Below, one piece after another: positions 23,111-25,834 of a stretch of DNA of 25,834 bases. The DNA is taken from NCBI RefSeq assembly GCF_037442045.1, contig NZ_JBBIRC010000021.1:1-25834 (forward strand), given 5' to 3'. The stretch's first letter is position 1, and each line of letters begins with the position of its first letter. Below the pieces are notes generated by a model. The model was not told the DNA's origin. It ran no database searches and was given only the letters and a program-made list of their open reading frames with translations. This DNA is from Ferroplasma sp037442045 (GTDB taxonomy: Archaea; Thermoplasmatota; Thermoplasmata; Thermoplasmatales; Thermoplasmataceae). A program made the position numbers and the translations under genes.

Positions 23111-23141
23111 AATAATAACGCATATAGTTATCGTTATTATT
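23111..23141. repeat. 10-bp inverted repeat before the tnpA relic
   Basis: AATAATAACG (23111-23120) and CGTTATTATT (23132-23141) are perfect reverse complements separated by 11 bases, 17 bases upstream of the tnpA start. This fits either a binding site for the TnpA helix-turn-helix domain or part of the left end of the element. Confidence 0.5.
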
Positions 23142-23577
23142 GACTATATTCTTATTTGAGCAATCCAAGAATTATGAAGAGAATATTAAAAAATTAAAGA
23201 GAATCAACGGTAATCTTTTACCATAAATATTCGCTAAAATTTATTATCAGGCTGTATTTTTTGGATCAATATTAAAATATCATTATTATAATTATAGCAA
23301 TATATATCTATTCTATTCAATAATAATTTTTAAACTCACTTGATTATTTGAATATGGAAATAAATAAGCGGTAAAAAACGGCTGGAATATATCTATTATA
23401 CTGCATGAATGTCATGACCATACCCTAATAATGTGTCAATAAACCGGTATATTTTATTTAGCTATTTGTGGGGAAGATCGTTTACATGATTAACTGTGAG
23501 AAGACTGGGTATAGAAATTAACATTGCAAAAAATATAAATTTTTTATAATTGTATTTTATAAAGATTTCAAATGATC
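23142..23577. other. gene-free AT-rich stretch
   Basis: No protein-like frame is visible on either strand. A small hairpin GGTAA-TCTT-TTACC occurs at 23209-23222. T-rich runs near 23536-23560 lie just after the MFS gene's stop as read on the minus strand only as A-runs, so they are not an obvious terminator for it. I see nothing else. Confidence 0.4.
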
Positions 23578-24903
23578 TTAGTGAGTTGAAATATTTTCAA
23601 GCGGGCGATCATTCGTTTCTTCCCCAAGAGTCATTGTAATAATAAATCCTGCAAGGCCAACTGCAAATAAGAGAAATTCCATGGGGACAATACCGTAAAT
23701 GGTAACTGTCAGTGGAAATATCACTGCAGATATTATTGCACCAACTCTTGATATGGCAGTTCCTGCACCCATTGCTGTGGTTCTAATCCTTGTCGGAAAT
23801 AGCTCTGCAACAAAAATTCCGGTTGTTTCTCCAGTTCCCCCGGCATTTGCAAAATAAAATATTGCAAACATTGGGAATAATAAAATTACCGGCGGCTCTG
23901 TATGTGCAATTATAAAATAAATCGCAAGTATAAATAATGCAAGTCCCTGAGCCAGAAATGTATAACCCTGCCATTTTTTTCTGCCAAATTTATCTGCAGT
24001 AAAAACGAAAACCAGTGTTCCAATAACTCCAATTATGTATAAAAGTAACGTCAGCGTTAAGGATCCGGCATGGCCCGAATATCCAAGTTCAATTAAAACT
24101 GTAACCGTATATATTCCAATCCCGTAAAATATTAAATCGTTGAAAAACCATGATGAATATGTGAAAAATGCTCTTTTCTTATAACTGTTATTTTTTACAT
24201 TTAAATTAGAATATGCATTATTTTTTGTATCCTTTACATTCAATTTCTTTTTAATTTCATCTATTTCCTTCTTTTCATGCTTTTCATCAGCAAATCTTGG
24301 GGTTTCATCAATGTTGCGTCTCATTATCAGTACTATTATTGCAGGTATAGCTCCAGCAGCAAGCAGGTATCTCCATGCAATATCTCCAAATGGCAATAAC
24401 ATTAAACCGAGAAAAACTGCAACAGTTCCGCCAATCCACCAGGACATAAGCCCTGTTCCCATTAATTTTCCCCGTACTTTAACAGGGGAGTATTCTCCAA
24501 TTATTGATAATGTAAGTGCATAATCTGCCCCTATTGCAAGGCCAAGCAAAGTCCTGAATATTATAAGTTCAATAGCATTTGCAGATAAGCCACTCAATAT
24601 AGCAAAAACTGCAAATATGAGCATATCCCACTGGTATATTTTTTTTCTGCCCTTAATATCTGCAATAAAACCAAAAACAGCGCCACCAATAAGCTGGCCA
24701 ACAATTGTAGCAACACCTATTATAGTTGCAACATAGATACTTACGTGGAACAAAGGTGTAATAAATATAAGTGCAGGGCCGATAACAAGAAGATCATAAC
24801 CATCCAGAAAATAACCCATTACAGATAAGAAGGTTATGAAATAATGGTATTTTTCTGGCTTTAAGTTGTCTAAATCTCTTAAAAATGTGTCTTCATTACT
24901 CAT
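23578..24903 (-). CDS. MFS transporter, sugar/metabolite:proton symporter type
   Basis: A 12-helix inner-membrane permease of the major facilitator superfamily. Marks are DGYDLLVIGPAL in helix 1, GFIADIKGRKK between helices 2 and 3, GEYSPVKVRGKLMG after helix 4, the cytoplasmic charged loop (EKHEKKEIDEIKKKL region), FTADKFGRKK between helices 8 and 9, and AELFPTRIRTTAMGAG after helix 10. These are shared with the metabolite/phosphate/sugar symporters; the substrate is not determined. The longest frame starts at 25017, but the TATA-like AATATTTATATTG (about 24923-24935) fits ATG 24903 (MSNEDTF). That gives 441 residues and avoids overlap with the divergent gene. Confidence 0.88.
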   Translation of the reverse strand: MSNEDTFLRDLDNLKPEKYHYFITFLSVMGYFLDGYDLLVIGPALIFITPLFHVSIYVATIIGVATIVGQLIGGAVFGFIADIKGRKKIYQWDMLIFAVFAILSGLSANAIELIIFRTLLGLAIGADYALTLSIIGEYSPVKVRGKLMGTGLMSWWIGGTVAVFLGLMLLPFGDIAWRYLLAAGAIPAIIVLIMRRNIDETPRFADEKHEKKEIDEIKKKLNVKDTKNNAYSNLNVKNNSYKKRAFFTYSSWFFNDLIFYGIGIYTVTVLIELGYSGHAGSLTLTLLLYIIGVIGTLVFVFTADKFGRKKWQGYTFLAQGLALFILAIYFIIAHTEPPVILLFPMFAIFYFANAGGTGETTGIFVAELFPTRIRTTAMGAGTAISRVGAIISAVIFPLTVTIYGIVPMEFLLFAVGLAGFIITMTLGEETNDRPLENISTH

Positions 24904-24922
24904 TAAAAATATATCGGTGATG

Positions 24923-24935
24923 TCAATATAAATAT
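24923..24935 (-). promoter_or_regulatory. TATA box of the MFS gene
   Basis: AATATTTATATTG on the minus strand is centred about 26 bases before ATG 24903. It lies within the longer reading frame, which makes the longer frame an unlikely protein. Confidence 0.45.
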
Positions 24936-24973
24936 TTGGATATACTATTAACTCCTTTCTGCATTTATTCAAT

Positions 24974-24985
24974 AAATATTTTAAA
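24974..24985 (+). promoter_or_regulatory. TATA box of the arginine decarboxylase gene
   Basis: The sequence AATATTTTAAAT lies about 25 bases before ATG 25005, predicting a leaderless transcript that continues into leuS. Confidence 0.45.
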
Positions 24986-25004
24986 TAATTAATAATACAC
25001 CTGT

Positions 25005-25544
25005 ATGTTACTTCCAAAAAAGCTTTTTTTCACAAGGGGAATAGGCAGAGGAGAGACGCAATTGCAATCGTTTGAAAACGCATTAAGAGACGCAGACATA
25101 GCTGCTTACAATCTTGTTAGTGTCAGTTCCATTGTTCCGCCATATGCAGATATTGTGGATAAATCAGAGGGCATTAAACTACTGTCATATGGGCAGATAC
25201 TCTTTACAGTCCTTGCAAGAAATTCTTCCAACGAATTAAACAGAATGATTTCGGCTGCCATAGGAGTTGCTATACCATCAGATAAAAGCAAATGGGGATA
25301 TTTAAGCGAGCACCACACATTCGGGCAAACGGAAAATGATTCTGGGCATTTCGCCGAAAAACTGGCTGCGGAAATGCTTGCCAGCACCATGGGGCTTGAC
25401 GACCATTTAAAATGGGAAGATAAAAAGAATGAGTATGTCCTGGACGACAAAATATTGACGACAAAAAATATTGCAGCCACTACTGTTGTACTGAAGCCCG
25501 ATGAATGGGCTACTGTAGTTGCTGCAGCTGTATTAGTGGTTTAG
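25005..25544 (+). CDS. pdaD: pyruvoyl-dependent arginine decarboxylase proenzyme
   Basis: Makes agmatine from arginine, the first step of archaeal polyamine synthesis. The chain is cleaved by itself between S41 and S42 in NLVSVSSIVPP; S42 should become the pyruvoyl group of the alpha chain, as S53 does in the Methanocaldococcus enzyme. The conserved GYLSEHHTFGQ and the HFAEKLAAEMLASTMGL helix are intact. At 179 residues it is slightly longer than the 165-residue prototype. It begins with a leaderless-type start, and its TAG stop abuts the ATG of leuS with no gap, so the two are co-transcribed. Confidence 0.95.
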   Translation: MLLPKKLFFTRGIGRGETQLQSFENALRDADIAAYNLVSVSSIVPPYADIVDKSEGIKLLSYGQILFTVLARNSSNELNRMISAAIGVAIPSDKSKWGYLSEHHTFGQTENDSGHFAEKLAAEMLASTMGLDDHLKWEDKKNEYVLDDKILTTKNIAATTVVLKPDEWATVVAAAVLVV

Positions 25545-25834
25545 ATGGAACATAGTTTAGAAGCGAAATGGCGGCATGAATGGGAAAAAGAGCACATATT
25601 CGAAGCTATTTATGATGAAGAAAAGCCAAAATTTTTTGTTACAGTTCCATGGCCATATACCAATGGATCACTGCATGTCGGCCATGGAAGAACATATACA
25701 TTAGGCGATATTGTTGCGAGATATAAAAGGCTCACAGGCTACAATGTCCTTTTCCCCATGGGATTCCATGAAAGTGGAACACCAATACTTGCATTTTCAG
25801 AACGATTAAGAAATGGTGATAAAGATACATTAAA
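25545..25834 (+). CDS. leuS: leucyl-tRNA synthetase, archaeal type (5' part)
   Basis: Class I aminoacyl-tRNA synthetase charging tRNA-Leu; only the first 96 codons are inside the window. The opening SLEAKWRHEWEKEHIFEA and the catalytic block VPWPYTNGSLHVGHGRTY contain the HIGH motif as HVGH (44-47). TLGDIVARYKRLTGYNVLFPMGFHESGTPI (split: TLGDIVARYKR, GYNVLFPMGFHESGTPI) is the archaeal/eukaryotic LeuRS form. The ATG follows the stop of the arginine decarboxylase gene directly, so translation probably depends on coupling or on a sequence inside the upstream gene. The 3' part is cut by the window edge. Confidence 0.93.
   Translation, partial: MEHSLEAKWRHEWEKEHIFEAIYDEEKPKFFVTVPWPYTNGSLHVGHGRTYTLGDIVARYKRLTGYNVLFPMGFHESGTPILAFSERLRNGDKDTL

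Noticed and set aside
23209..23222. Small GGTAA/TTACC hairpin as a regulatory element
   Set aside because: A five-base stem in AT-rich DNA is expected by chance and no gene start is near.

Overview
The window looks like chromosomal DNA from an acidophilic archaeon of the order Thermoplasmatales. The genus Ferroplasma or a close relative is my best guess, but it is an inference. The grounds are archaeal information-processing genes (thermosome, XPB helicase with Bax1, Lhr-type helicase, archaeal-type leucyl-tRNA synthetase, pyruvoyl-dependent arginine decarboxylase), AT-rich DNA, frequent AGG/ATA codons, and TATA-like boxes about 24-28 bases before many start codons, which is the pattern of leaderless mRNAs.

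Layout. 1-524: gene-poor, with a possible transposase scrap. 525-1904 (+): GadB-type glutamate decarboxylase. 1906-7506 (-): a tightly overlapping histidine operon in the order hisZ-hisG-hisD-hisB-hisH-hisA-hisF-hisIE. Just before it (7469-7630, -) is a short unannotated reading frame with a cluster of histidine codons. It is followed by an RNA hairpin whose 3' arm contains the hisZ start codon. I regard this as a candidate archaeal his leader-peptide attenuator, the most interesting object in the window. 7815-8855 (-): GlmS-like SIS-domain protein. 9031-9942 (+): HSL-type esterase. 9937-12994 (-): NitT/TauT-like ABC importer made of an ATPase, a double-length fused permease and a separate AAA-associated domain protein, with no binding protein. 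Its ATPase start lies in a strong inverted repeat with a small upstream ORF. 13153-13982 (-): NYN ribonuclease and a lone encapsulated-ferritin-like protein. 14071-14956 (+): hotdog thioesterase and an orphan protein. 14953-17560 (-): XPB and Bax1. 17582-17887 (-): ABM-domain protein. 17944-19566: thermosome. 19663-22368: Lhr-type helicase. 22560-23141: decayed IS607-family insertion sequence. 23578-24903 (-): MFS transporter. 25005-25834 (+): pyruvoyl arginine decarboxylase followed directly by the 5' part of leuS.

How the genes fit together. The his operon covers every step from PRPP/ATP to histidine except histidinol-phosphate aminotransferase (HisC) and histidinol-phosphatase, which must lie elsewhere if the pathway is complete. 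XPB and Bax1 form a known helicase-nuclease pair and overlap here. The glutamate and arginine decarboxylases at the two ends both consume protons, which suits an acidophile, but they are not linked. Several starts were moved downstream of the longest reading frame because a TATA box or ribosome binding site lies inside the longer version (SIS protein, thioesterase, Bax1, thermosome, MFS transporter).
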